Positions 51,559 to 61,311 of a stretch of 64,000 nt of DNA are shown one piece after another. The DNA comes from Caulobacterales bacterium (GTDB lineage: Bacteria; Pseudomonadota; Alphaproteobacteria; Caulobacterales; Aquidulcibacteraceae), in assembly GCA_017303355.1 (NCBI GenBank), contig JAFLCU010000008.1, forward strand, positions 103,042 to 167,041. The letters are read 5' to 3'. Every line of letters starts with the position of its first letter. The first letter of the stretch is position 1. The position numbers and the translations under genes were made by a program. The notes under the pieces are model-generated. The model was given only the letters and a program-made list of their open reading frames with translations. It searched no databases and had not been told where the DNA came from.

Positions 51559-51955
51559 ATTTCTTCGCGAACAGACGATCAAGCGCGATCGGCCCGCCGC
51601 CGGCGAACACGAGATAGAAGAACAGGAAACAGAACAACACGGCCGGCTCGCCGCCATTGTTGTCCGGCCACCAATGGTTTGGCGCATGGCGCCACCAATA
51701 CGCGACGGCCATCTGCCCCGAAGCGATAAAGGCGGCGAGCCGTGTTTGCAGTCCAAGCATCAGCAACACGCCCGTCACGACCTCGATAATGCCGGCGGCC
51801 CCAACAATGCTCGTCCACGCGACATTCATGTGATTGCCTTCGGGAAACCCGAACAGCTTCATCGTGCCGTGCGGCAAGAACAGAAGCCCGCCGACAAACC
51901 GCGTCAGCGACAACACGTAGGGATGCGCCGCATCCAAGCGCGCAACAATGCCCAT
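51557..51955 (-). CDS. DoxX-family membrane protein
   Basis: The 132-residue protein has four hydrophobic segments with DoxX text: SLTRFVGGLLFLPHGTMKLF, GIIEVVTGVLLMLGLQTRLA, AAFIASGQMAVAYWWRHA and LFYLVFAGGGPIALDRLFA-like. DoxX proteins are inner-membrane proteins linked to redox or stress responses, exact role unclear. It has a GGGGGAG site before the ATG and converges with the FAH gene terminator. Confidence 0.88.
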   Translation of the reverse strand: MGIVARLDAAHPYVLSLTRFVGGLLFLPHGTMKLFGFPEGNHMNVAWTSIVGAAGIIEVVTGVLLMLGLQTRLAAFIASGQMAVAYWWRHAPNHWWPDNNGGEPAVLFCFLFFYLVFAGGGPIALDRLFAKK

Positions 51956-52236
51956 CTCACTCCCCCTTCACAGGCGCGACCGCGCTTGGGTTCAGGTTAG
52001 GCGAGCGCTTTTGAGCGGCTCATCACAGTGTCGATGACCGGCATAAGAAAGCGCTCGCGCGCATGCGATCGGCGCGTGCGCGCGGCCACTCTCCCGTCGC
52101 GCCAAGCGATTCCGGCCGCCCGGGCTAACTGCACGAGGCGTGATCTGGTGACGGACGGGGGCATAAGAATATGCTAGGATCATCGGAAAGATCGGCGGAA
52201 GCCGACCCTGGGATGGAACGTCGCGAGGTGGCCGGC

Positions 52237-53478
52237 ATGATTGAATCATGTCCAAGCGTCAGATATTTAAAGGTTTTCGAGGCAGTCGCGCGGCTGGAGA
52301 GCGTCACGCGCGCCGCGGCCGAGGTTGGCCTGACCCAGCCTGCGGTCACGCAGGCCATCGCCAAGCTGGAGCTTGAGATCGAGGAGCAGCTCTTCGATCG
52401 CCGCACGACCGGCACCTACCTCACCGATTTTGGCCGTGAACTCGTCGTCCGCGTCCGCCGCTTCTTCGAAACGCTGGAACGCACGCTCGTGGAGATGGGG
52501 CTCCCCAATGAGAAGCCCGCGCTCGCCAGCCGCATCAACCGCATCACGCGCAGCCAGATGCGTTGCCACCTGGCCATCGCGCGCGGCCAATCCTTTACGC
52601 ACGCGGCGACTTTGATCGGCGTCTCGCAAGCATCGCTGCATCGCGCCGCACGCGATCTGGAACGCAACATGGGCGTTGCGCTCTATAGGCATACGGCATC
52701 GGGCGTTGTGGTGACCGAAGCCGGCGAACGGCTCGCCACCGGTCTGCTCGCCGCCAATCACGAAATCCAACAGGCGTTGGAAGAATTCCGCACCGCGCGT
52801 GGGCAAGCCGCGGGCCGCATCGCCGTCGGCACGCCGATGCTCGATCCGGCGCCGTTCGTCGCGGCCGTGCTGGATGAATTCACGCGCCTCTATCCGGACA
52901 CATCGGTGCAGGTCGTCAACCGCACCTTCGATGAATTGCGGCGCTCGCTTCGATCCGGCACGCTCGATTTCATGGTCGGGGTGCTGAAGGAGCAGGAAGC
53001 CGATTTCTGCGACGAGCCGCTTTTCACCGACAGTTACGTGATCGCCGTGCGCGCCAATCATCCGCTCGCGAACCGCGCCAGCGTTTCGGCGGAAGATTTA
53101 CTTGATTTCGATTGGATCATTCCAAACCAGGGCGCGCCACGTCGCCACGCATTCGATAATCTTTTCGCCAAGCTCGATCGCAAACCCAAGGCCAGCATCG
53201 AAAGCCACTCGCTGGCCACGATCCGCGCCACGCTTTACGAGAGCGATCGCCTGGCCATCCTCACACGGATGGAAATCGCCGCCGACGAGAAGCATGGCCT
53301 GCTGCACGCGCTGCCGATCAGCAATCTTGATCCGTCGCCGGTGATTGGCGTCACGACGCGACGTGATTGGTTGCCGACGCCGCGGCAACAGGCGTTCCTC
53401 GACTTGTTGCGCAGCGCCGGCAAGGGCCAGACCGCGCGCACCAATTCCGCCGCGCGCAAAGCCGCCGCCATCGTGTGA
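52237..53478 (+). CDS. LysR-type regulator with two tandem winged-helix domains
   Basis: ATG 52237 gives 413 residues, about 100 longer than normal LysR. A first HTH_1 domain (7-66) shows VTRAAAEVGLTQPAVTQAIA; a second (102-165) shows FTHAATLIGVSQASLHRAAR with its own wing. The effector domain (about 192-395) is standard: GRIAVGTPMLDPAPFVAAVL, GTLDFMVGVLK and FTDSYVIAVRANHPLANRAS. LysR proteins respond to small molecules and often control adjacent catabolic genes. It is convergent with the TonB receptor and central in the island, so it is a candidate island regulator. Confidence 0.87.
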   Translation: MIESCPSVRYLKVFEAVARLESVTRAAAEVGLTQPAVTQAIAKLELEIEEQLFDRRTTGTYLTDFGRELVVRVRRFFETLERTLVEMGLPNEKPALASRINRITRSQMRCHLAIARGQSFTHAATLIGVSQASLHRAARDLERNMGVALYRHTASGVVVTEAGERLATGLLAANHEIQQALEEFRTARGQAAGRIAVGTPMLDPAPFVAAVLDEFTRLYPDTSVQVVNRTFDELRRSLRSGTLDFMVGVLKEQEADFCDEPLFTDSYVIAVRANHPLANRASVSAEDLLDFDWIIPNQGAPRRHAFDNLFAKLDRKPKASIESHSLATIRATLYESDRLAILTRMEIAADEKHGLLHALPISNLDPSPVIGVTTRRDWLPTPRQQAFLDLLRSAGKGQTARTNSAARKAAAIV

Positions 53479-53481
53479 CGT

Positions 53482-53521
53482 GAAAAAAGCAACGGCGCGC
53501 TGGCCGTGAAGCCAGCGCGCC
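53482..53521 (-). terminator. Terminator of the TonB-dependent receptor gene
   Basis: A perfect 11-bp stem (53494-53504 with 53511-53521), six-base loop and a T-run on the minus strand. It is shared with the LysR end. Confidence 0.9.
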
Positions 53522-53544
53522 GCACGCTTGCCAATTGCCCGCCC

Positions 53545-56535
53545 TTAGAACCGCGCCCGGACGCCGACCGTGTAGTAGCGGCCGACAACATCATCGCCGA
53601 CAGCGAAGCCGTTGGTGGGGAAGCCGGGCTGGTTGAACAAGCCTGGCGTGCCCGAGGGCGGCGGGTCGGTGTTGAACAGGTTCTGTATGTTGAAATAGAG
53701 CGTATAGTCGCCAGCGTTGTCCGTGCCCAAACGATAGCGAAGATTGAGGTTGGTGTAGCCAACATCATCGATGCCGCCCACCTCCGCATCGGTCTCGATG
53801 CCGGACCATTCCAACTCGCTGCGCCAGCGATACGACACATCCGCCGTGAAATTCTCGGTGATGTCGTAGCTCAGGAAGCCCACGAATTTCCAAACCGGAG
53901 ACGGCAGCAAATTGTAGGTCGGCGTGTATGAAACGCCGGCTTGATCGACCGTAGGCAAGCTGACTGGGCCGCCGTCGCTCTGCTGCTGGAAGATCAGCTC
54001 GGGCTGGTACGTCACCAGCGCGCGCAGCGTCAGATCACGGCTAAACAATTCCGTGCGCCAATTGGCTTCGACATCCACGCCATTGGTGGTTTGCTCGGCG
54101 ATGTTCACCTGCCGATTGTAAACCCGCGTCAGCACGTTGCTCGGGCTGTTCGTGGTGTAGTCGATCGCACGCTCATAGAGCGCGCACAGCGGTGATGTGC
54201 CGCCGCTCATGAAGCACGCCTGCTGCACGGTGGCGCTCTGGCCGCTGAGTGTCGCCAGCGCGTCCGAGATTTTGATGTCGTAGAAGTCCACCGCCAAGCT
54301 GAAATCCGGCGTTGGCCGCCACACGACGCCAACAGTCGTGGTGTCCCCCACTTCCGGATCGAGGTCCGGGTTGCCGCCGCTCTGCAGCGCCACGTTGCCT
54401 TGAATATTGAGCAGCGTGTCGTTGGTGAACGAGTTGGTCGTGCTGGCGGGGCTATAGAGATCCCACAGGTTCGGCGCGCGGATATCACGTGAGCGCGCCG
54501 CGCGCACGGTCAGATCGCTGGTGATATCCCAGGTGAAGCCGACCTTCCAGGTTTGCGCGTCGAAACTACGCGAGTCGAACACCGGATCGGCGCCCGGATC
54601 GTTCTCGTACTCAGCATGCCGATAGGCGGCGTTGACGTCGAACGCATCGGCGAACTGATGGTCCGCCAGCAGCGGCACGTTCACTTCGACCGCGACTTCC
54701 GTCACCTGCTGCTCAACCGGCGTACGGTTGGCGATTGCGTTGGTGTTGCGCGCCGCCGTCGCGTTGCAATTGCCGCCTTGCGCCGTGGTGCGCAAACCGG
54801 CGCAATTCTGCAGCATGCCCGGCGTCGACGTGCTCACCAGCTCGAGCGTCTGGCGGCGCGTGCCGCCAGAGAGCGCGAGATCAACCGGGCCGGCCCAGGT
54901 GCTGAAGAACGAACCCGCGATGCTTGCGGCGAAATCGTCGAACTCGAACGTGGTTTCGTGGCTCACCGGCCGGAAGATATAATCCATCGCCGCTTGCGTT
55001 TCGGCGCTGGGCCCGAACACGTTCAGCGGCACGCAATCGCCATAGGCGCTCGGATTTGTGAGCGCCGCGCGGCACACGACCTGCTGCGTGGACGGATCGA
55101 TCACCGCGTCGAGCGCCGCGTATGTGCGCTGGAGGTCCTGGTTGCGATGGATCGTTTGCAGCAACGAGCCTTCGCTGCGCGTGTAAGACGCTTCCCAGTT
55201 CCAATTGTCGCCGAGTTCGCCCTCAAGCCCGCCGATCACATACATATTGTCGGATTGCGTGCTCATGATCGCGCCGAGCGCATACTGGTTCGATTCAAAA
55301 TTCCAGATTTTGTTGAACATGAACGTTGGCTGCGCCAGGTCGTTCTGGTTCGTGCACCCCAGTTGCGTCTGATATTGCCCCGCAAGGAACGCATTGCAGG
55401 AATTGATGCGAACGCCCTGGCCAAAGAAGCGCAAATTGGTCGGGTGCCCTTCGACATAATTGCTGGTGTCCGAGACCGCGAGATAGGCGGTCAGATCGTC
55501 GGTGATTTCATAGCTGAAGCGGATGTAGGCTTGATCCGTCTCGCTCAAGCTCTTGATCGAGCCCCAGGTCTGATAGGCGCCGTCGCCGCCGATCTCGACG
55601 GTGTTGTTGGTCTGGCCGCCCGTGCCGTGCTGGAACGGCGACAGCACGCCGTTCTGATCGAACGTGTAGCCAACCAGCGGCGAGGCCGGACACTGGCTTG
55701 GCAAGAACTGCCCCGTGGTCGGGCACGTGATGTAGCCGCCAAAGGTCACGAAGGCGAGATTCGCGCCTTCGACCAAACGATACGGATTGTTCGAAGCGCC
55801 GGTGCCTTGCAGCGACCAGCGCGGCGCGGCCCAATCACGCTCGTTCTGGTGCGGAATGCCGTCATCGTAGCGATGCTGGAAGCTCGCCATCACGTGACCG
55901 CGCCCGTTCAGGAATTCCGTACCCGCGGCGATGCCGAAATTTCCGGTGAGCGCGTCACCGTACTCGGAGATGCCGCCAGAAGCGTCGATCCGCACATCGT
56001 CGAAATCGCGATCGAGCACAAAATTGATCACGCCCGTGACCGCGTCCGAACCATAGACGGCCGAAGCGCCGCCGGTCACGACATCCACGCGCTCAAGCAG
56101 CATGGTGGGCAGCGAGTTGATATCGACAAAGCCAAGCGCTGTCGTCGGCGGCACGCGATTGCCGTCGAGCAGCGCAAGCGCGCGCAGAGCGCCCAGGTTG
56201 CGAAGATTGAGCGCCGAGACCGAGCTGTTCCGCTCGGGCGTGTTGTTCGTCGGTGCGTTGGTGACCCCCGACGAACCAGAGAACATCGGCAAATCCGCCA
56301 AGCTCTCGAATACGGTCGTCGGCTTCGTCGTCAGCAATTCCTCGGCGCTCACCACGGTAATCGGCGTCGGCGCATCGTTGCCGTTGCGGATGACGCGAGA
56401 ACCCGTGACGACGAGATCCCCATCTTCCTCGGCTGTCGCGGCGGACTCGGCCGGTTCGGTCTGCGCCTGCGCCATCGTCGGCGCGATCAACACCATCGCC
56501 GCGGCGGACGCTGCCGTTAGCAGGGACTTCTTCAT
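53545..56535 (-). CDS. TonB-dependent receptor
   Basis: ATG 56535 with GGAGG upstream gives 996 residues. It has a signal peptide (MKKSLLTAASAAAMVLIAPT, cut near AQAQ) and a TonB-box-like LVVTGSRV. The plug domain follows (PITVVSAEELLTTKPTTVFE, RVDVVTGGASAVYGSDAVTG) and a 22-strand barrel ends in GVRARF with terminal Phe. Cys pairs in loops suggest disulphides. It imports an unknown large or scarce nutrient across the outer membrane with TonB energy. It is next to the LysR gene and divergent from the amidohydrolase operon. Confidence 0.95.
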   Translation of the reverse strand: MKKSLLTAASAAAMVLIAPTMAQAQTEPAESAATAEEDGDLVVTGSRVIRNGNDAPTPITVVSAEELLTTKPTTVFESLADLPMFSGSSGVTNAPTNNTPERNSSVSALNLRNLGALRALALLDGNRVPPTTALGFVDINSLPTMLLERVDVVTGGASAVYGSDAVTGVINFVLDRDFDDVRIDASGGISEYGDALTGNFGIAAGTEFLNGRGHVMASFQHRYDDGIPHQNERDWAAPRWSLQGTGASNNPYRLVEGANLAFVTFGGYITCPTTGQFLPSQCPASPLVGYTFDQNGVLSPFQHGTGGQTNNTVEIGGDGAYQTWGSIKSLSETDQAYIRFSYEITDDLTAYLAVSDTSNYVEGHPTNLRFFGQGVRINSCNAFLAGQYQTQLGCTNQNDLAQPTFMFNKIWNFESNQYALGAIMSTQSDNMYVIGGLEGELGDNWNWEASYTRSEGSLLQTIHRNQDLQRTYAALDAVIDPSTQQVVCRAALTNPSAYGDCVPLNVFGPSAETQAAMDYIFRPVSHETTFEFDDFAASIAGSFFSTWAGPVDLALSGGTRRQTLELVSTSTPGMLQNCAGLRTTAQGGNCNATAARNTNAIANRTPVEQQVTEVAVEVNVPLLADHQFADAFDVNAAYRHAEYENDPGADPVFDSRSFDAQTWKVGFTWDITSDLTVRAARSRDIRAPNLWDLYSPASTTNSFTNDTLLNIQGNVALQSGGNPDLDPEVGDTTTVGVVWRPTPDFSLAVDFYDIKISDALATLSGQSATVQQACFMSGGTSPLCALYERAIDYTTNSPSNVLTRVYNRQVNIAEQTTNGVDVEANWRTELFSRDLTLRALVTYQPELIFQQQSDGGPVSLPTVDQAGVSYTPTYNLLPSPVWKFVGFLSYDITENFTADVSYRWRSELEWSGIETDAEVGGIDDVGYTNLNLRYRLGTDNAGDYTLYFNIQNLFNTDPPPSGTPGLFNQPGFPTNGFAVGDDVVGRYYTVGVRARF

Positions 56536-56871
56536 ATGCACCTTCCTCCCCAGGGCCGCATTGAATTCTCAATGTCGATGACTCGCTTTGGCGAGGCTCG
56601 CGTTCATGCTCTCACTGGTAGGACTAGGTTTGTCTGGGGACGCAAAAAACACTCATCAATAAATTGTCGCCCTTCATAGATTCCCCCCGCCCATTGCGGC
56701 GCAGCATTCGCCATTTTGTGCGCTCATGCGCGGTCTCAGCGAAATCTATTGGCCGCTTCGCCTTTGTTATGAGGCCAGCCCGACGCCGCCTTTATGCTCG
56801 TGATCCTGGCGCCGCGACCCATCCCGCGCGCAACGCGGCGCGGCGGACTCGCCTGCGGGATCGGAGCGACG
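56536..56871. other. Divergent intergenic region (TBDR / amidohydrolase operon)
   Basis: About 335 bp with no gene. It holds a CATTGA-attc-TCAATG palindrome (56559-56574), 25-40 bp before the receptor start, and A/T-rich stretches (near 56645-56670) suited to promoters. No convincing -10/-35 pair or LysR box could be fixed. Confidence 0.5.
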
Positions 56872-57726
56872 ATGCCAACCAGAATCTTCGACATTCACCC
56901 GCACATCATCTCCGCCGACACCGCGCGCTATCCCGTCTCGCCGCTGGGTGGAAAGCGCTCGGCCTGGTCCGAGCATCGGCCCGTCGATTTCGAGCAGCTT
57001 GTCGACGGCATGAATGCGGCTGGCGTCGATAAGGCCGCGATCGTGCATTCCTCGACGACCTACGGTTACGACAATTCCTACCTCGCCGATTCCATCGCGC
57101 TGCATCGTGATCGCTTCGCCGGCGTATTCTCCGTCGATGTCCGCGCGCCCGATGCCCCCCAAAAGATTCGCTACTGGGTCGGGCGCGGCCTTTCCGGATT
57201 GAGGCTGTTTGCGGTCGGCAGCACGGTCAAGACGGATCAATCCTGGATTGCTGACTCCGCCACTTTCCCCGCCTGGGAGTGCGCCATCGAACTCGGCCTG
57301 CCTGTCGCCATCTCGATGCGCCAGGAGGGCTTGCCGCATTTGGAACAGGTGCTGACGCGCTACCCGCAAGTGCGCGTCGTACTGGATCACCTTTTGCACG
57401 CGCCCATCGCCGACGGCCCGCCCTATGCCGAGGCCGCGCCACTTTTCGCGATGGCGCAATATCCGAACGTCTATCTCAAATTCACCAGCGCCATCGTGAA
57501 GAAAACACGCGATGGAAGAGCGACGCCTGAGAGCTTTCTGGCGAAGCTGCTCTCCGCCTTTGGCTCGAACCGGATTGCCTGGGGCTCCAACTATCCGGCG
57601 GTCGAAGGCAGCCTGCCTGATATCGTCGCGGACTCCATTTCAACGCTCGCCTTCCTGCCGCACGACGATCAAGAGAACATCTTCTGGCGCACGGCCGCCG
57701 CGCTCTATCCCGCGCTACAGGCTTGA
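56872..57726 (+). CDS. Amidohydrolase family 2 (LigI-like lactonase group)
   Basis: ATG 56872 (GGAG upstream) gives 284 residues: the HxH pair in IFDIHPHIIS (His9, His11), VRVVLDHLLHAPIA and RIAWGSNYPAVEGSLPDIV. This is the TIM-barrel amidohydrolase_2 group that includes 2-pyrone-4,6-dicarboxylate lactonase. The usual GSDWP Asp is Asn (GSNYP), as in some members. It begins a five-gene operon (with binding-fold, aldo/keto reductase, cupin and esterase genes). Confidence 0.82.
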   Translation: MPTRIFDIHPHIISADTARYPVSPLGGKRSAWSEHRPVDFEQLVDGMNAAGVDKAAIVHSSTTYGYDNSYLADSIALHRDRFAGVFSVDVRAPDAPQKIRYWVGRGLSGLRLFAVGSTVKTDQSWIADSATFPAWECAIELGLPVAISMRQEGLPHLEQVLTRYPQVRVVLDHLLHAPIADGPPYAEAAPLFAMAQYPNVYLKFTSAIVKKTRDGRATPESFLAKLLSAFGSNRIAWGSNYPAVEGSLPDIVADSISTLAFLPHDDQENIFWRTAAALYPALQA

Positions 57727-57729
57727 TCG

Positions 57730-58653
57730 ATGAACGCCAACATCCGCATCATCGATGCTGGCGGCGCCCACGAACACGTCACAATCGCTTTCATGCGCGC
57801 GGCGCGCTGCTTTGAACAGGTCGATGTCCGTGTTGAACGGACGCTCGTCACGAACGGGGCCGAAGCCGTCACACGATTGCTGGCGAATCAGGCCGACGCC
57901 GCCATCCAGGTTGGCTGCGGCCCAGCGCTCGCGGCGATCGCCGACGGCGCGCCGTTACGCCTCATCGCCGGCGCCAATCTTCTCACCGTCCATGCGATCT
58001 ACTCCAAAGACGGTGCAATACGCGCCATCGAGGATTTGCGCGGCCGCGCCGTCGGCGTCGGCGCACTGGGCGCGCTCACCCACCAACTCGCCTACGCCGC
58101 GCTTCTCAAACGCGGCGTCGATCCTTCGGCCGTCCGCTTCATGCCAATCGGCAACAGCGCCAAGATTTTTCAGGCGCTGCTCGCCGGCGAAATCGACGCC
58201 GGCTTTGGCGAGACGGATGTTTTCGAGCATCAGGCACAGTACGGCGTGCACGCCCTCGAAGGCGGCGTGCTGTGGCGTGAGCTGCCCGAATTTCTCAACC
58301 AGGCGTCATTCGCGCGACTTGATGTGATCGAGAACAAACGTGACGCTTTGGTGCGCACGCTCGCCGCCCACGCGCTTCTTTATCGACGCCTCCAAGCACG
58401 AGAGTCCTGGGCGGCGTTCGCCGACGCGTGGCGAATTGGGCTTCCGCAAGCGCCACTCGAAGAAGGCCAGTCGCAATGGCGCTTCTATCAGCAAAGTCGC
58501 CCGTTCGCGGAAGATCTGCGTCTCCCTGAGGAACGCGTCACCTTCCTGCAGGCGCTCAACGTCAAGATGGGCCGCCAACAAGGCGTGCTCCCCTTCGCGA
58601 CCGTGAGCGACGTGACCCTGGCGCAAGACGCCCTTCGACTTATCGAACATTAG
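57730..58653 (+). CDS. Signal-less periplasmic-binding-fold protein, 3
   Basis: The 307-residue NMT1/THI5-like protein has TRLLANQADAAIQVGCGPAL, AGANLLTVHAIYSKDGAIRA, IEDLRGRAVGVGALGALTHQ and GNSAKIFQALLAGEIDAGFG. Again no signal peptide or lipobox, and no ABC permease nearby. It is more like typical ABC binding proteins than the other two island copies. It follows the amidohydrolase gene by three bases, so it should act on the same or a linked compound in the cytosol. Confidence 0.75.
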   Translation: MNANIRIIDAGGAHEHVTIAFMRAARCFEQVDVRVERTLVTNGAEAVTRLLANQADAAIQVGCGPALAAIADGAPLRLIAGANLLTVHAIYSKDGAIRAIEDLRGRAVGVGALGALTHQLAYAALLKRGVDPSAVRFMPIGNSAKIFQALLAGEIDAGFGETDVFEHQAQYGVHALEGGVLWRELPEFLNQASFARLDVIENKRDALVRTLAAHALLYRRLQARESWAAFADAWRIGLPQAPLEEGQSQWRFYQQSRPFAEDLRLPEERVTFLQALNVKMGRQQGVLPFATVSDVTLAQDALRLIEH

Positions 58654-58663
58654 CAGGCTCGAC

Positions 58664-59629
58664 ATGCAACCTCGTCCCCTCGGCCGCTCTGGTCTCTCCA
58701 CGCCTCCTCTCGCCATGGGCGGCAACGCTTTCGGTTGGACCGCCGACGAAAAAGCGTCCTTCGCCGTCCTCGACGCCTTCATCGACGCGGGCTTTTCACT
58801 GATCGATACCGCCGACGTGTACTCCAAGTGGGTCCCTGGAAATGTCGGCGGCGAGTCCGAAACCATCATCGGCAAATGGCTGAAGCGGAGCGGCAAACGC
58901 GCGAAGGCGCTCATCGCGACAAAGGTGGGCGGCGAATTGCCCGCGGGCAGCCAAGGCCTCTCCGCACGGCATGTCAAAGCCGCGGTCGACGCCTCGCTCA
59001 AACGCCTCGGGACAGACTACATCGACCTCTATCAATCGCATTACAGCGACGGCGCCGTCGCCTACGAAGAGACACTGCGGGCATATGCCGACCTGATCAA
59101 AGACGGCAAAGTGCGCGCCATCGGCGTTTCCAATCATAGCGCCGAACAAATCGAACACTCGCTCAAGGTAAGCCGCGCCTACGACTTGCCGCGCTATGAG
59201 ACGCTGCAACCACTCTACAATCTCTACGATCGCGCCGAATTCGAGCAGACCTACGCGCCACTGTGCCGAGAACACGGCATTGGCGTCATCAGCTTCTACG
59301 CGCTCGCGAGCGGCTTTCTCTCCGGCAAGTATCGCAACGAGGCGGACGTCAAGGCCAGCAAGCGGCAGCGTTCGAACATGAAATACCTCACGCCACGCGG
59401 ATTTCGCATCCTCGATGCGCTGGACGCTGTAGCCGGGCGCACGGGCGCCAAGCCGGCGCAGATCGCGATCGCATGGCTCATCGCGCAACCGGATGTCACG
59501 GCCCCCATCGCCAGCGCCACCTCGGCGCAGCAGGTCGATGAATTGGCGGCGGCTGTCCGCCTCCGTCTCGATCCCGCTTCACTGATGCAGCTCAACGAGG
59601 CGAGCGCCTATGAGGTCGAGCCATCATGA
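58664..59629 (+). CDS. Aldo/keto reductase
   Basis: The 321-residue protein has the AKR catalytic set Asp48 and Tyr53 (SLIDTADVYS), Lys87 (LIATKVGG) and His126 (LYQSHYSDG). VRAIGVSNHSAEQIEHSL and GVISFYALASGFLSGKYRN are the usual AKR5/7-type motifs. It is NADPH-dependent and reduces carbonyls. Its stop overlaps the cupin start (ATGA at 59626). Confidence 0.92.
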   Translation: MQPRPLGRSGLSTPPLAMGGNAFGWTADEKASFAVLDAFIDAGFSLIDTADVYSKWVPGNVGGESETIIGKWLKRSGKRAKALIATKVGGELPAGSQGLSARHVKAAVDASLKRLGTDYIDLYQSHYSDGAVAYEETLRAYADLIKDGKVRAIGVSNHSAEQIEHSLKVSRAYDLPRYETLQPLYNLYDRAEFEQTYAPLCREHGIGVISFYALASGFLSGKYRNEADVKASKRQRSNMKYLTPRGFRILDALDAVAGRTGAKPAQIAIAWLIAQPDVTAPIASATSAQQVDELAAAVRLRLDPASLMQLNEASAYEVEPS

Positions 59630-60096
59630 GCACGCAAGCCTTAAACGTACGCCGCGTCGTCACTGGCCACGATGCGCAAGGCAAGGCGATCGTCGTGAGC
59701 GATAACCTCGCGCAGACTTCGTCCCCGCGCCCAGGCCATCAGATCTGCGCCGTGTGGGCGAACGATGGCGTGCCGGCTGACAACCTCAACACCCGCGATG
59801 GCGCTGATATCGCCGCGGCGTCACGCCTGCCAAACGGAGCGACCTTCCGCATCGTTCAACATGCGCCTGGCGCCGAAAGCCGCATGCATCGCACGCAGAC
59901 GCTTGATTATGGCGTGGTGCTCCAGGGCTGCATCGTACTTGAACTCGACAACAGCGTTGAAATCACCTTGCGCGCTGGCGACGTACTCGTCCAGCGCGGC
60001 ACAATTCACAAGTGGATCAATCGCGGCGAAACGCCCTGCACGATCGCCTTCGTGCTGCTCGACGCGCGGCCGCTTCATCTTCCCAGCACCCAATAG
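59626..60096 (+). CDS. Cupin-domain protein
   Basis: The 156-residue protein has one cupin core: PGAESRMHRTQTLDYGVVLQ, GCIVLELDNSVEITLRAGDV and LVQRGTIHKWINRGETPCTI. Metal His are in the first (MHRT) and second (TIHKW) motifs. Members include dioxygenases, isomerases and sugar-binding proteins. It is coupled to the aldo/keto reductase. Confidence 0.88.
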   Translation: MSTQALNVRRVVTGHDAQGKAIVVSDNLAQTSSPRPGHQICAVWANDGVPADNLNTRDGADIAAASRLPNGATFRIVQHAPGAESRMHRTQTLDYGVVLQGCIVLELDNSVEITLRAGDVLVQRGTIHKWINRGETPCTIAFVLLDARPLHLPSTQ

Positions 60097-60105
60097 AAAC
60101 CTGCC

Positions 60106-61308
60106 ATGCACTCCAAACGCTTCGCATACTGGGCGCTCGCCATCGCGTTAGGGCTTGCAGCGCCGTCCGCCGCTCAAACTGTGACTTACACGGCCTCCGG
60201 CGCGCAACGGCTCTCCTCACCGGAGACAACCACGGACAACCAAGTCACATTCCGCCTTCATGCGCCGGACGCACATCAAGTGGCGCTCCAAGGTGATTGG
60301 CCAGGCGCGCCGGCTCAGATGCACGTGGACGAACATGGCGTCTGGATCACAACGATCGGCCCGTTGCCGCCCGACATCTACACGTATTGGTTCAATGTCG
60401 ATGGCGTGCGCGCGCTCGACCCGAGCAATGCCGAAACGCAACGCGGCGGCAATCGCTTCGCTAGCCTGCTGATGATCCACGGCGCCGAGTCTCGCTGGTG
60501 GGACGTTCACGCCGTCCCACACGGATCAATCGAGCAAGTTTGGTATGCGTCGCCGACGCTGAGCAATGCTCAGCGCCGCATGTTCGTTTACCTGCCGCCC
60601 GGCTACCACGCCGGCAACCGCCGCTACCCTGTTCTCTATCTCCTGCACGGCGGCGGCGGTGATGAAGAAGCCTGGACCGCGCAAGGCCGCGCGCCGGTGA
60701 TCCTCGACAATCTTATCGCGGCTGGGCGCGCCGCGCCCATGATCGTGGTGATGCCCAACGGCATCGATGGAGAGACACACGCGCAGGGTTACGGCCTGGG
60801 GCCAACACCGTCACCACAGCAGATCAATGCCGCCCCCATCGACATGGCGCGCTTCGCGCCACATCTGCCGCAAATCCGATTGCCCTATGAGGGCACGTTC
60901 AACGAGAGCCTCGTGCGCGATATCATTCCCTTCGTGGACCGCACCTATCGCACGCGGCGCGACGCGCGGCATCGTGCGATCGCCGGCCTCTCACTGGGCG
61001 CCGCGCAAACCGTGCTCATCAGCGCCAACAACCCGACCACGTTTGACTATATCGGCGTCTTCAGCGGCGGCGGACTTGTCGGCGAGCCGGATTTCGAGGC
61101 GCAGCTTGAGGCGCTGGCGCACAACCACGTCGCCCTGTACTGGACCGGCGCGGGCGATTCCGACATTTCGATACAGCGCACGCAGGCGCTCTACAACGCC
61201 GCACTGGCCCACGGTCTCTCCGCCACATATCGCGAAATCCCTGGTGGTCATGCCTGGCCGGTCTGGCGCGATTTCCTCGTCGATTTCGCGCCGCGACTGT
61301 TCAAATAG
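60106..61308 (+). CDS. Secreted feruloyl-esterase-like enzyme
   Basis: The 400-residue protein has a signal peptide (MHSKRFAYWALAIALGLAAP, cut near SAAQ), an N-terminal early-set/CBM48-like beta domain (about 45-130; FRLHAPDAHQVALQGDWPG) and an esterase-D-type alpha/beta hydrolase (about 145-400). The hydrolase shows RYPVLYLLHGGGGDEEAWT, the nucleophile in IAGLSLGAAQTVL and His in PGGHAWPVWR. This layout is that of XynZ-like feruloyl esterases that free hydroxycinnamic acids from plant polymers. It ends the operon and converges with the maleate-isomerase-like gene. Confidence 0.87.
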   Translation: MHSKRFAYWALAIALGLAAPSAAQTVTYTASGAQRLSSPETTTDNQVTFRLHAPDAHQVALQGDWPGAPAQMHVDEHGVWITTIGPLPPDIYTYWFNVDGVRALDPSNAETQRGGNRFASLLMIHGAESRWWDVHAVPHGSIEQVWYASPTLSNAQRRMFVYLPPGYHAGNRRYPVLYLLHGGGGDEEAWTAQGRAPVILDNLIAAGRAAPMIVVMPNGIDGETHAQGYGLGPTPSPQQINAAPIDMARFAPHLPQIRLPYEGTFNESLVRDIIPFVDRTYRTRRDARHRAIAGLSLGAAQTVLISANNPTTFDYIGVFSGGGLVGEPDFEAQLEALAHNHVALYWTGAGDSDISIQRTQALYNAALAHGLSATYREIPGGHAWPVWRDFLVDFAPRLFK

Positions 61309-61311
61309 CCA

